Positions 1 through 8,217 are shown, counted from the first letter of the stretch. The stretch: DNA of 64,000 nucleotides from Roseateles aquatilis (GCF_002205645.1 NZ_NIOF01000008.1:1-64000), one strand, 5' to 3'. Translations and numbers: made by a program. The notes: a model not told the origin generated them from the sequence alone.

Positions 1-89
1 ACAACCCCAAGCGGCGCCACGGCACCGCAGGCGACACTTCGCCGGTCGAGTTCGAACGACGCCATTCCCAACGGCTCACGGGTGTCTAG
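1..89 (+). CDS. IS3-family transposase OrfB, C-terminal fragment
   Basis: From base 3 the plus strand reads NPKRRHGTAGDTSPVEFE and stops with TAG at 87-89. Asn-Pro-x-Arg-Arg-His followed by a Ser-Pro-x-x-Phe-Glu segment is the usual C-terminal tail of the DDE integrase-type OrfB of IS3-family elements, which carries out DNA cleavage and strand transfer. Only about 28 residues are visible, because the gene starts before the window. The inverted-repeat-like end just downstream supports the call. Confidence 0.7.
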   Translation, partial: NPKRRHGTAGDTSPVEFERRHSQRLTGV

Positions 90-107
90 GAAATCCGGGG
101 CGATTCA
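1..107 (+). mobile_element. Right end of an IS3-family insertion sequence (partial)
   Basis: The window opens inside an insertion sequence. The transposase tail stops at 87-89. Read on the minus strand from 107, the following bases begin TGAATCGCCCCGG, which resembles the terminal inverted repeats of IS3-family elements, and the element would end with CA at 106-107. The left end lies outside the window, so length, target duplication and subgroup cannot be given. The boundary at 107 is inferred from the TG...CA rule. Confidence 0.6.
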
Positions 108-766
108 ATCCCGCCCCAGCTGAGTCCCTTCCCGGGGGCGACGGCCTCGGCGGCGTGTATCGTGCCTCGACCAATCTTGGTGAGCCACTGCAACAGGTTG
201 GCGTAGTCCTTCTGGTTCTTGCGACTGCGCTCGACCTCAATCCACCAGACCTGTCCATTACCCTGCAGCAGCACGTCGGGCTTCTTCTCTGCGATCCCTG
301 CATCGCCGCCTGGCCAGCGGCCTTGGGCGACCTCGCGTTCGGTCGAGACGCGGAAACCGGTAGCAATCCCTGCGATTGCAACCTCGTTTGCGATGCAGCG
401 ATGGCGGAACTGGTTGGCGCTGGATCGCCTCACCAAGTCCTTCCCTGACGAGGCAGGGATGCCGATGTGGCGCAGGCGCGCTGCGCCGGCTTCGGCCAAC
501 GTGTAGATCACGCTGCCATCAGGCCCGTTGGCCTTGAGCACCAGCCGATCCCTAACCAGGCGGCGCAGCGTGCGCTGCGCCATGCGCCAGTGCGAGGCGC
601 TGGGCACAAGTGGCGTCAAGTCTGGCGCGTTGGTGGGTGCGGTCTCCCATGGGCGCCACACCAATGCGGCCAGGTCGCGCGTGCGCAGCCAGCCAAAGCG
701 GTGAAGGGCGCGAAGCACCTTCACCTCGTTTTCTTGGCCGATAAGCCGACCGTCCTTCGCGGGCAT
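86..766 (-). CDS. Winged-helix protein of replication-relaxation type, C-terminus replaced by IS end
   Basis: This 226-residue protein starts with a predicted winged-helix region (about 8-90: ENEVKVLRALHRFGW, then RTLRRLVRDRLV and a VIYTLAEAGAARL wing). A second domain with the segment WWIEVERSRKN follows. This architecture resembles the MobC/replication-relaxation-like proteins found on plasmids and integrative elements, but no function is established here. The last residues, ESPRIS, are encoded by the terminal repeat of the adjacent insertion sequence and the stop lies in IS DNA, so the natural C-terminus has been lost. The gene may be non-functional. It probably belongs to an integrated element, given the IS and the nearby tRNA. 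Confidence 0.55.
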   Translation of the reverse strand: MPAKDGRLIGQENEVKVLRALHRFGWLRTRDLAALVWRPWETAPTNAPDLTPLVPSASHWRMAQRTLRRLVRDRLVLKANGPDGSVIYTLAEAGAARLRHIGIPASSGKDLVRRSSANQFRHRCIANEVAIAGIATGFRVSTEREVAQGRWPGGDAGIAEKKPDVLLQGNGQVWWIEVERSRKNQKDYANLLQWLTKIGRGTIHAAEAVAPGKGLSWGGIESPRIS

Positions 767-1305
767 GAGATGTCAATCGTGGTTTCGACATCTCGGTATA
801 GGGTGAGCTCGGATCATGACACCGAGGTGTTCGCACCCCCGTACGCCAGGAGGCGAACGGGTGGAGCGAAGCCGCTGACGCGGCATGTCAGCGCCGCCTC
901 TTCGCCCGCCTGGACGGCGGGCCGGCGGCTCAGTCAGCTGGACGCTGCCTGTGTCCCGGAATACGGGCGCCGCGCTTCGCGCGCGGGCATCCTGCCCGCC
1001 CTTTGCCGCTGGACGCGTCGCTGGCGCTGGCTCTCGCCAGCGGTCTGCGCGATGCTTGACTCGGCCAGGATGCCCGCGCGCTGCGCTGGGCGCCGGGGCT
1101 GCGCCCCCCAACTTGCTGCCGTTCCGTGGGCGGAACTCTGGAGGCTGGGGCCACCAGCGCGCGTCGGCTCCCCCCGCGCTCACTTGATCCGCTTGGGGCG
1201 GATGCGCGCTCGCGGGCTGCGGGCTGGACGCCCTGGCCCCGCGTTGCCCTCCGGATGCAACGCGGCACCCACCTGTGCTGATTCAACGTTCGCGTCGAGA
1301 AAAGT
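767..1305. other. Gene-free GC-rich stretch in the accessory region
   Basis: No open frame here has convincing protein character. The segment between about 840 and 1260 is very GC-rich and full of short palindromic words around GCGCGC and CCCGCC. Its left part (767-840) probably holds the promoter of the winged-helix gene. Such filler is common in integrative elements, but I see no recognisable origin, attachment site or RNA in it. Confidence 0.4.
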
Positions 1306-1329
1306 CGCCGCCGACCGCTGTTGGCGGCG
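1306..1329 (-). terminator. Rho-independent terminator of the three-gene operon
   Basis: CGCCGCC (1306-1312) pairs with GGCGGCG (1323-1329) around a 10-base loop. On the minus strand the stem is followed by ACTTTTCTC. It lies 7 bp past the stop of the last gene of the minus-strand operon. Confidence 0.6.
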
Positions 1330-1335
1330 GACAGC

Positions 1336-1968
1336 TTACGGCGCGTTGGCTTCTCGGAAGGCGGTTACGGCTATGTGGCGTATGCGGTACTTCGGGACGC
1401 CAGTCCCCAACCTCGGCAGCACAAACTCGCTGTAAAACGCCAACCCTTGTCGGCTCTTGCAGTCTTCAACTGTCAGGTCTTCGAAGCTGCTGGCGTTTGC
1501 TGCGAGGTGCTGCCGCCAGGTCGCGAAGCGCTCAGCGCACCGCGCCTTCTGTACATAAACCAAGAAGCCTCCACAGTGATGTCCAGGCGTCCCTCGCACG
1601 TATCGCTCGGTAAGCTGGTCAACACCCTTGGACAGGTAGGCGGGGCCGTTGTCGAGCTTGGCTTCTGCCAACCATGAAAAGCGACCATCTCGTGATCTGA
1701 CACGGACATCAACGTGTCCGCCTTCGTCGTGGTCATGACTTGCGGCATAAAAGCGCGCATTGAGCAGCCGTACCAGCTCTCTATTCAACTCATCCTCGGA
1801 TGCGTCCTGGAAGTCTTTGGCGTCCGCCTCGACGAGGCCAATGAGCTGATCCAAGTCTTCGTAGAGTGTGCTGACAAACTCTTCGTAGCTGACTGGGGCG
1901 AGGCGGCGCAGCTGTGCAAGCAACTCGTCTTGCCCGCATGCCTGTAGGTGATCGCGGAGGCTGCTCAA
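1336..1968 (-). CDS. Putative PD-(D/E)XK nuclease, third gene of an unknown operon
   Basis: This 210-residue protein has no family I can name. Its centre reads VDVRV (Asp87), then WLAEAKLD (Glu102, Lys104), with an acidic helix before it (ELNRELVRLLN). That is the D...ExK arrangement of PD-(D/E)XK nucleases, so metal-dependent DNA cleavage is plausible. The start is a TTG at 1968 that overlaps the upstream stop as TTGA, with AAGGAAAGGG on the transcript about 8 bases before it. It is translationally coupled to the two upstream genes. GC content is visibly lower than in the chromosome to the right, consistent with acquisition by transfer. The nuclease call rests on a short motif only. Confidence 0.5.
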   Translation of the reverse strand: MSSLRDHLQACGQDELLAQLRRLAPVSYEEFVSTLYEDLDQLIGLVEADAKDFQDASEDELNRELVRLLNARFYAASHDHDEGGHVDVRVRSRDGRFSWLAEAKLDNGPAYLSKGVDQLTERYVRGTPGHHCGGFLVYVQKARCAERFATWRQHLAANASSFEDLTVEDCKSRQGLAFYSEFVLPRLGTGVPKYRIRHIAVTAFREANAP

Positions 1969-2426
1969 GAATCAGCCCTTTCCTTGGCCGCAAGCTCGTG
2001 AGCCAAGGGCGTAACAACATACACAACTTGCACGCGATTCAAGAAGTCGGCAACTGATTCGCCGGTGCTCGGGTCGATAAGAGATTGCGTCTCCAGCGCG
2101 CTTCGTATGTCTGCGTCGGACAACTCGCACACCGGTGCCTCCAACACTTCGCCGGTTTGGTGCTGGGACCAAAGCTGAAATCGACGCTCAAGCAAGGGGA
2201 CCGTACCGTACGCGAGATAGTCCAAAGCTCTTGCAATGGCCGTCGCGCCTTCGCGGTCATCCGCCCAACCAAGCTCTATGGCAACCGACCCGAGCGTGAC
2301 ACTGTCGAAATGTTCGTGAAGTTGACTCAGGCGATGGAAGACGAACGCACACACCTGCCCTTCACGCCGATCTGGCGCGAAGACATGATTCACTTCGGCG
2401 ATGGTGTCAGCGAGTGTGTGCGTCAT
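1965..2426 (-). CDS. Hypothetical protein, middle gene of three-gene operon
   Basis: This 153-residue protein is not recognised. Its N-terminal half is predicted helical (VCAFVFHRLSQLHEHF, then LGSVAIELGWADDREGATAI), which could form a winged-helix or helical adaptor. The middle part RRFQLWSQH looks like a strand region. It overlaps both neighbours: by ATGA at its own start with the 380-residue gene, and by TTGA at its end with the nuclease-like gene. This points to a fixed stoichiometric set. No signal peptide or membrane segment is visible. A regulatory or bridging role is only inference from position. Confidence 0.5.
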   Translation of the reverse strand: MTHTLADTIAEVNHVFAPDRREGQVCAFVFHRLSQLHEHFDSVTLGSVAIELGWADDREGATAIARALDYLAYGTVPLLERRFQLWSQHQTGEVLEAPVCELSDADIRSALETQSLIDPSTGESVADFLNRVQVVYVVTPLAHELAAKERADS

Positions 2427-3565
2427 TCCGGGGCGGGCAGATGATCCACAACGCGTTGCAACGTGGCTTGCATCTTGGCCTCAGTAAGTGCGCCAGACAA
2501 GACCATGTGATCGAGGTAGGGGTGCGCGCTGCCTAGCATCCGAATGCTTCCGGGCAAAAGCACCTCTTCTTGGGTGCGCTGCCCTTCCTCGGCCCAGCGT
2601 ACCGCAACCCGGAACGGGGTCAGAATACCATTCACAGCTGCCTTGCCGCCGACGTGAAACTGCTCCAGGCGAAGGTCGGCGCGGCTACTCCTCATCTTTT
2701 CGTGTTTCGATGAGCCTGTATCTGTCGTGAATCCCAGCTCGACAACGATGCCAGCGGCCTGGTCATCGTAGAGGGCCTTGATCGCCGGAAACAGATTGAT
2801 GGGGTTGACGAGCTGGAGCTGCATCCCAAAATGCGGCGCTAGCAGGCCATTCACCTTGACCTGCAATTGCTCTAGGGCGCTGCCTGAGTCCACGCCTGAA
2901 TGGTCTTCCACACGGAGTTCAAGCAATGCCCTGGTGACGTCGACACGGACAATCTCGAAGCTTTGGACATAGCGACGGCGTACGAACACAAACTCGTCGT
3001 ACTGCCCCCAGCCGAATTGGTTCACTGCGGCGTCCCCGAGTTGTGCTCGCGTACGCGCTTCGCGCTCCTCCAGAATCCTTCGACCGCAGAAGACTAGCGT
3101 CGTAGAGCCGTCCTGCTCTGGCCGGCCGACGTCACAAAGGAACACCCCAGCCGGCATAACAGCCAGTTCGTTCGAATCAATGGGCCTGGGGTAGGTCGCC
3201 ATGAATGGCGAATCCTCGGGCGCGAACTCTGCCAAACGAGCGGCTATCAGTGGCGCCTCGTCAGGTGGAAGTCGAAAGACCTTGACCGCGCGCGTGCCGA
3301 CTGAAATGGTTTCGCGGAAGATCGTGGCAAGAGCCTGGTCAATCTGCGCGGACCGAGCGGCGCTGATCTGAATCTCTTCTTCAAGCTTCACCAGAAGCTT
3401 GTCCCAGCCCTGTGCTGTCGGTAGATTGTTGATGGAGCAGTGCTCTTGCATCAACGGAAAGGGCAAGCGTGCCCGAATCGGATCGAAGAATTCCAAGACC
3501 GTCCCTGTGTTGTCCGTCTTCCTTACCAGCAAACCGGCCTGCGTCATCAGTAGGCACTGACGCAC
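2423..3565 (-). CDS. Hypothetical protein, first gene of three-gene operon
   Basis: This 380-residue cytosolic protein has no recognised domain. It shows an N-terminal segment that could be a small helical domain (MTQAGLLVRKTDNTGTVLEFF), a central mixed region with many beta-strand-like stretches (VFLCDVG, STTLVFCGRRIL), and a C-terminal part LLAPHFGMQLQLVNP. The frame opens at GTG 3565. An ATG at 3547 is an alternative, and neither has a strong ribosome site. It leads a minus-strand operon whose next two genes overlap by 4 bp each and end at a terminator. By position it could be the sensor or targeting part of a defence-like module; that is speculation. Confidence 0.5.
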   Translation of the reverse strand: MRQCLLMTQAGLLVRKTDNTGTVLEFFDPIRARLPFPLMQEHCSINNLPTAQGWDKLLVKLEEEIQISAARSAQIDQALATIFRETISVGTRAVKVFRLPPDEAPLIAARLAEFAPEDSPFMATYPRPIDSNELAVMPAGVFLCDVGRPEQDGSTTLVFCGRRILEEREARTRAQLGDAAVNQFGWGQYDEFVFVRRRYVQSFEIVRVDVTRALLELRVEDHSGVDSGSALEQLQVKVNGLLAPHFGMQLQLVNPINLFPAIKALYDDQAAGIVVELGFTTDTGSSKHEKMRSSRADLRLEQFHVGGKAAVNGILTPFRVAVRWAEEGQRTQEEVLLPGSIRMLGSAHPYLDHMVLSGALTEAKMQATLQRVVDHLPAPE

Positions 3566-3795
3566 AGGGGCAGCGGGGAGACTGAGACAAAGTGTAAGAC
3601 AGGGTGCTTCTCGTTGGCGACTCGTAGCCGGCCCGCGTTCTCGCTACGACACACCAGAGGTGTCGGTCTCTCGCATGCTTGCCTATGAGTGGCCGTGCGC
3701 GATCAGAGATTTAGCTGCAACTTGTCCTGGTCACGCGGCGGAGCAAACGGTCTTACATGCGCCCTTACATCGCCTTCAGTCGCGCAAAGAAAAAA

Positions 3796-3817
3796 GCCAC
3801 CGCTAGGGTGGCTTTTT
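3796..3817 (-). terminator. Intrinsic terminator downstream of tRNA-Met
   Basis: GCCACC (3796-3801) pairs with GGTGGC (3807-3812) around GCTAG, with an A-run before the stem and a T-run after it, so it can work on both strands. On the minus strand it lies about 33 bases past the tRNA 3' end. The rest of 3566-3849 holds no gene I can support. Confidence 0.75.
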
Positions 3818-3849
3818 CGTCTAAGTGCACGGGGCACAAGGACTTTGTT

Positions 3850-3926
<77 letters not shown>

Positions 3927-3940
3927 TTGCGAAGACAGCG

Positions 3941-3970
3941 ACTATAGCAAAGTTTTCGCGGACAATGCAA
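3941..3970 (-). promoter_or_regulatory. Sigma-70-type promoter of tRNA-Met
   Basis: On the minus strand TTGCAT (complement at 3965-3970) and TATAGT (complement at 3941-3946) are 18 bp apart, placed just upstream of the tRNA. Spacing and -10 match are good. Confidence 0.6.
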
Positions 3971-4028
3971 GCACCCGCCGAAGCTCGGCATTCAAAAAGT
4001 TCGGCGCGCGAGTCCGTCTCGATCCTCC

Positions 4029-5318
4029 ATGTTCAGCTTCCTCAAGAAAAAACTCGGTTTCGGCTCCTCCGAACCCACGCCCGCCGCGCCCGTGGAGGCG
4101 CCTGCTCCGGCTCCTGCCGTCGAGCCCAGTCCGCCCGCCACCGTAGCGCCCGCGCCTGTCGCGCCCATCCCCGCACCGGTGCCGCCGCAAGTCCTGACCC
4201 CCGCGCCGGTCGCGGCTCCGGCGCCGGTGCCCGCAGCCGCTCCCGTGGCCGTGCCGACATCGGCGCGCACACCAGCGCCCACGCCGGCATCGGCCTCCAC
4301 TCCAGCCATCGTGCCGTCCCCGGCGGCGATCGCCGCGCCAGTGCCCGTGAAGGCGCCGACGCCGAGCCCGGCCGTCGTGGCCGCTCCGGCGGTGGTGGAA
4401 GCCGCGCCCGAGCCCGCGCCGCGCAAAAGCTGGATGGACAAGCTCCGCCAGGGGCTGCGCAAGACGGGCTCCAGCATCGCGCAGGTCTTCACCGGCACGC
4501 AGATCGACGACGCGCTGTATGAGGAACTCGAAGCCGCGCTGCTGATGGCCGACGCGGGCGTGAAGGCGACCGAGTTCCTGCTCGACGACCTGAAGCGTCG
4601 TGTGAAGGAGGCCAAGGCCACCGATCCCGCCGCGGTTCGTCATTTGCTGGTGGAGGCGCTGACCGAGTTGCTGCAGCCGCTGCAGCGTCAACTGGTGATC
4701 GGCGAGCACACGCCGACGGTGATGATGGTGGTGGGCGTGAACGGCGCCGGCAAGACGACCAGCATCGGCAAGCTGACGCGCCATCTGGCCGATGCCGAGG
4801 CCAACGTGCTGCTGGCCGCCGCGGACACCTTCCGCGCCGCCGCGCGCGAGCAGTTGTCGGTCTGGGCCGATCGCAACCGTGTGCAGATCGTCAGCCAGGA
4901 AGGGGGCGATCCGTCGGCGGTGACCTTCGACGCGGTCGTCGCCGGCAAGGCGCGCGGCAGTGACGTCGTCATCGCCGACACCGCCGGCCGCCTGCCGACG
5001 CAGCTCCACCTGATGGAAGAGCTCAAGAAGATCAAGCGCGTCATCGGCAAGGCCCAGGACGGCGCGCCGCACGAGGTGCTGCTGGTCGTCGACGGCAACA
5101 CCGGCCAGAACGCGCTGACGCAGGTCAAGGCCTTCGACGACGCGTTGGGCCTGACGGCCCTGATCGTCACGAAGCTGGACGGCACCGCCAAGGGCGGCGT
5201 GCTGGCGGCGATCGCGCGCGAGCGGCCGGTGCCGGTCTACTTCATCGGCGTCGGCGAAAAGCTGGAGGACCTGCAGACCTTCGACGCGCGCGAGTTCGCG
5301 CAAGCCCTGCTGGAATAG
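4029..5318 (+). CDS. ftsY: Signal recognition particle receptor FtsY
   Basis: FtsY is the membrane-bound SRP receptor GTPase that docks ribosome-Ffh complexes for co-translational insertion of inner-membrane proteins. The 429-residue protein begins MFSFLKKKLGF, a short basic amphipathic start. An Ala/Pro-rich linker runs to about residue 135 in place of the acidic A domain of E. coli. The NG domain follows: P-loop GVNGAGKTT (Gly236-Lys242), DTAGR, and TKLDGTAKGG near the C-terminus. ATG 4029 gives the typical start. It faces ffh, the gene for its partner, across a 249-bp gap full of hairpins. The low-complexity linker is unusually long. Confidence 0.96.
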   Translation: MFSFLKKKLGFGSSEPTPAAPVEAPAPAPAVEPSPPATVAPAPVAPIPAPVPPQVLTPAPVAAPAPVPAAAPVAVPTSARTPAPTPASASTPAIVPSPAAIAAPVPVKAPTPSPAVVAAPAVVEAAPEPAPRKSWMDKLRQGLRKTGSSIAQVFTGTQIDDALYEELEAALLMADAGVKATEFLLDDLKRRVKEAKATDPAAVRHLLVEALTELLQPLQRQLVIGEHTPTVMMVVGVNGAGKTTSIGKLTRHLADAEANVLLAAADTFRAAAREQLSVWADRNRVQIVSQEGGDPSAVTFDAVVAGKARGSDVVIADTAGRLPTQLHLMEELKKIKRVIGKAQDGAPHEVLLVVDGNTGQNALTQVKAFDDALGLTALIVTKLDGTAKGGVLAAIARERPVPVYFIGVGEKLEDLQTFDAREFAQALLE

Positions 5319-5567
5319 GCCCCAAAGTCCTCGGTCCCCAAACCGCGGCATGCGGCGGTGATCGGGGACGGTGGGGCATGGGGTTCTTGCGCGGGCAAGG
5401 GCCCCATGCCTCAGCGGCCAACGCAAAAGCCGGCGCAGGAGGGCGGCCCCCCGAAGGTCGATGGTCCCCTGAAGGTGGACGGTCCCCGAAAGCAGAAGGG
5501 TTTCCCCAGGGAAGCCCTTCGTTGCTTCAGCTTCAGCGCCCTGACAAGGTCAGCGCCGCGCGCGGCA
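5319..5567. other. Hairpin-rich gap between convergent ftsY and ffh
   Basis: No gene is visible. GGCATGGGG (5375-5383) pairs with CCCCATGCC (5402-5410), enclosing an inner stem CTTGC/GCAAG (5386-5399). GAAGGGTTTCCC (5495-5506) is nearly complementary to 5509-5520. An approximately 17-bp unit starting GAAGGT is repeated at 5454 and 5471. The gap probably serves as terminator space for both genes, though there is no long T-run. Confidence 0.5.
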
Positions 5568-6977
5568 TCACATCCCCAGGCCACCAGGCCCGCCGCCGCC
5601 CATCATGCCCTTGAGGCCCTTCATGCCGCCCATGCGCTTCATCATCTTCATGAGGCCGCCGCCCTTCATCTTCTTCATCATCCCCTGCATCTGATCGAAT
5701 TGATTCAGCAGGCGATTGACCTCCTGGATCTGCACCCCGGCGCCCGCGGCGATGCGGCGCTTGCGGCTGGCCTTGGTCTTGCCGTCCATCAGCAGTGCGG
5801 GCTGGCGGCGCTCCTTGGCGGTCATCGCGTTGAGGATGCCTTCCATGCGCTTCATGTCGCGCTCGGCCTTGTCCATGTCGGCGGGGCCGCCCTTGCCGGC
5901 GGTCATCTGCGTGGGCAGCTTGTCCATCAGGCCGGACAGCCCGCCCATCTTCTTCATCTGAGAGATCTGCGCCAGGAAGTCGTTCAGGTCGAAGCCGCTG
6001 CCGGACTTGAGCTTCTCGGCCAGCTTCTGCGCCGCCTCGACGTCCACGCCCTTCTGCACTTCCTCGACCAGCGCGACGATGTCGCCCATGCCGAGCACGC
6101 GGCCGGCGTGGCGGTCGGCGTCGAAGACTTCCAGGCCGTCGATCTTCTCGGACACGCCGGCGAACTTGATCGGCGCGCCAGTGATCTGCCGCACCGACAG
6201 CGCCGCGCCACCACGAGAGTCACCGTCCAGCTTGGTCAGCACGATGCCGGTCAGCGGCAGCGCTTCCTTGAAGGCCTTGGCGGTGTTGATCGCGTCCTGA
6301 CCCTGCATCGCGTCGACGACGAACAGCGTCTCGACCGGCTTCAGCGTGGCGTGCAGATCGCGGATCTCCGCCATCAGCGCCTCGTCGATCGCGAGCCGGC
6401 CGGCCGTGTCCACCAGCAGCACGTCGAAGAAGTGGCGCCTGGCGTGATCGATCGCGGCGACCGCGATGTCGTGCGGCTTCTGGTCCGGCGCGGACGGGAA
6501 CCACTCTGCGCCGGCCTGCCGGGTCACCGTCTTGAGCTGCTCGATGGCGGCGGGGCGGTAGACATCCGCCGAGACCGTCAGCACCTTCTTCTTGCGCTTC
6601 TCGATCAGGTGCTTGGCGAGCTTGGCGGTGGTCGTCGTCTTGCCGGCGCCCTGCAGGCCGGCCATCAGGATGATGGCGGGCGGCTGCGCGGCGAGGTTGA
6701 TGTCGGCGACGCCTTCGCCCATCGTCGCGGCCAGTTCCTTGTGGACCACCGACACCAGCACCTGGCCGGGGTTCAGCGAGCCGACCACCTCCTGGCCCAG
6801 CGCCTTCTCCTTCACGCGCGCGACGAAGTCGCGGACCACCGGAAGCGCGACGTCGGCCTCCAGCAGCGCCATGCGGACCTCGCGCAGCATGTCCTGCACG
6901 TTGGTCTCGGTGATGCGGGCCTGGCCACGCATCGTCTTGACGAGGCGGCTCAGTCGATCGGTCAGGGTGGATGCCAT
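5568..6977 (-). CDS. ffh: Signal recognition particle protein Ffh
   Basis: Ffh is the SRP54-type GTPase that binds 4.5S RNA and signal sequences on nascent inner-membrane proteins and delivers them to FtsY. The 469-residue protein has the N domain (1-90), the P-loop GLQGAGKTT (Gly107-Thr115), DTAGR, TKLDGDSRGG, and a C-terminal Met-rich M domain that ends in Gly-Met repeats (MMKKMKGGGLMKMMKRM). Length and motifs are complete. It is transcribed divergently from the cytochrome assembly gene at 7024, with a 46-bp shared promoter gap. Confidence 0.97.
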   Translation of the reverse strand: MASTLTDRLSRLVKTMRGQARITETNVQDMLREVRMALLEADVALPVVRDFVARVKEKALGQEVVGSLNPGQVLVSVVHKELAATMGEGVADINLAAQPPAIILMAGLQGAGKTTTTAKLAKHLIEKRKKKVLTVSADVYRPAAIEQLKTVTRQAGAEWFPSAPDQKPHDIAVAAIDHARRHFFDVLLVDTAGRLAIDEALMAEIRDLHATLKPVETLFVVDAMQGQDAINTAKAFKEALPLTGIVLTKLDGDSRGGAALSVRQITGAPIKFAGVSEKIDGLEVFDADRHAGRVLGMGDIVALVEEVQKGVDVEAAQKLAEKLKSGSGFDLNDFLAQISQMKKMGGLSGLMDKLPTQMTAGKGGPADMDKAERDMKRMEGILNAMTAKERRQPALLMDGKTKASRKRRIAAGAGVQIQEVNRLLNQFDQMQGMMKKMKGGGLMKMMKRMGGMKGLKGMMGGGGPGGLGM

Positions 6978-7023
6978 CGTTGGAGCGCCCGCGAGAGCGG
7001 GCGCGCGTCATTACACTTTGAGG

Positions 7024-7860
7024 ATGACATTATCGTTCGCCTCCGGAGAGCACAGCGGCCTGCTCCTGGCCGCCCTCAGCGCGGCGGGGGCCGCGGCCTA
7101 TGCCGTGGCCGCCGCCTGGGCCCACCGCCGGCCGCGAACCTGGCGCGCGGTGCTGGTGCTGGCGTGGCTGCTGCACCTGGCGGCGCTGGTGGTGGACATC
7201 GCCGGCATCGGCGCCGCGCCGGTGGCCGGCGGCCACGCGGCGCGCTTCGGTTTCGCGCCGTCGCTGTCGATGACGCTGTGGCTGGTCATCGGCGTCTATC
7301 TGGTCGAGAGCCGCTTCCTGCCGCTGCCATCGGCGCAGCGGCTGCTGAGCCTGTTCGGCCTGGCCGTGATGCTGCTGGCCTGGGCCTTCCCCGGCGAATA
7401 TCGGCCGCAGGCCGGCTCCCCGTTGGCGCCGCTGCACTGGGCGATGGGCCTGGCGTCCTACGGCTTGTGCGGCGTGGCGGTGATGCACGCGATCATGCTG
7501 AACCGCGCCGAGCGCCAGATGCGCGGCCAGAAGGGGCAGGGCGCGCCGGCCTTGGGGACGCCGCTGCTGCGGCTGGAGCGGCTGACCTTCCAGTTCGTCG
7601 GCGCGGGCGTGTGCGTGCTGTCGGTGGCGCTGGTGCTGGGCTGGGCCTTCACGCCGCAATGGCATTGGGATCACAAGACCCTGTTCGCGGTGCTCGGCTG
7701 GGTCGTGCTGACCGGCCTGCTGACCGGGCGCCGCATCTTCGGCTGGCGCGGCCGGCGCGCCACGCGCTGGCTGTACTTCGGCGCGGCGCTGCTGCTGCTG
7801 TCCTACGCAGGCTCGCGCTTCGTGCTCGAGGTGGTCCTGCAACGCGGCGGCACGCATTGA
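7024..7860 (+). CDS. CcsA/YpjD-type cytochrome c assembly membrane protein
   Basis: This 278-residue polytopic inner-membrane protein has about eight hydrophobic helices, starting LLLAALSAAGAAAYAVAAAW and ending ALLLLSYAGSRFVLEVVL. The central segment LHWAMGLASYGLCGVAVMHA matches the CcsA/CcmC/YpjD heme-handling family. That family moves or attaches heme for cytochromes c in system II; members outside that pathway, such as E. coli YpjD, have unclear roles. ATG 7024 was chosen because the longer in-frame extension runs over the ffh promoter and is Arg-rich. The order ffh, ccsA-like, PP0621, pilS is typical of this group. Confidence 0.8.
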   Translation: MTLSFASGEHSGLLLAALSAAGAAAYAVAAAWAHRRPRTWRAVLVLAWLLHLAALVVDIAGIGAAPVAGGHAARFGFAPSLSMTLWLVIGVYLVESRFLPLPSAQRLLSLFGLAVMLLAWAFPGEYRPQAGSPLAPLHWAMGLASYGLCGVAVMHAIMLNRAERQMRGQKGQGAPALGTPLLRLERLTFQFVGAGVCVLSVALVLGWAFTPQWHWDHKTLFAVLGWVVLTGLLTGRRIFGWRGRRATRWLYFGAALLLLSYAGSRFVLEVVLQRGGTH

Positions 7861-7920
7861 CGCGGCGCCGATGATCATGGCCTTCCTTCCCCTTTCTCCT
7901 TCGTCGACCGCGCCCGCATC

Positions 7921-8217
7921 GTGATCAAGCTGCTCTTCTGGATCGTCCTCCTGGCGGTGATCGCCTTCGTGCTGGGCTTCAAGCGCGGCCGCCCCGCGCC
8001 GCGGGAGGCGCAGCGCCCGCCGCCTCCGCCCCAGCGCGGCCTCGAGCCGATGGTGAGCTGCACCGAGTGCGGCGCGCACCTGCCCGCCAGCGAGGCGCTG
8101 CCTGGCCGGGGCGGCCAGTTCTGCACCGCCGCGCACCGCGCCAGTCACGAGGCCCGCCTGGAAGCGGCCGAGGCGGCCCGGGCGAGCGTGGGCCGCGACG
8201 ACGCCGGGCGGTCCTGA
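7921..8217 (+). CDS. PP0621-family small membrane-anchored protein
   Basis: This 98-residue protein has one N-terminal membrane helix (LLFWIVLLAVIAFVLGF), a Pro-rich linker, and a short cytosolic tail with Cys-Thr-Glu-Cys and a later Cys-Thr, which suggests a small metal-binding knuckle (MVSCTECGAHLPASEAL). It fits the PP0621 family of uncharacterised proteins usually found next to pilS. It starts at GTG 7921, 60 bp after the cytochrome assembly gene and 17 bp before pilS, so co-transcription with pilSR is likely. Its function is unknown. Confidence 0.75.
   Translation: MIKLLFWIVLLAVIAFVLGFKRGRPAPREAQRPPPPPQRGLEPMVSCTECGAHLPASEALPGRGGQFCTAAHRASHEARLEAAEAARASVGRDDAGRS

Noticed and set aside
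467-1435. A 322-codon plus-strand frame across the GC-rich block
   Set aside because: It spans the antisense of the winged-helix gene and the non-coding block, is Arg/Ala/Trp-rich, and has no ribosome site or recognisable domain.
5358-7874. An 838-codon plus-strand frame opposite ffh and running into the ccsA-like gene
   Set aside because: It is His/Leu/Arg-rich junk; ffh on the other strand and the ccsA-like gene in another frame are complete and conserved.
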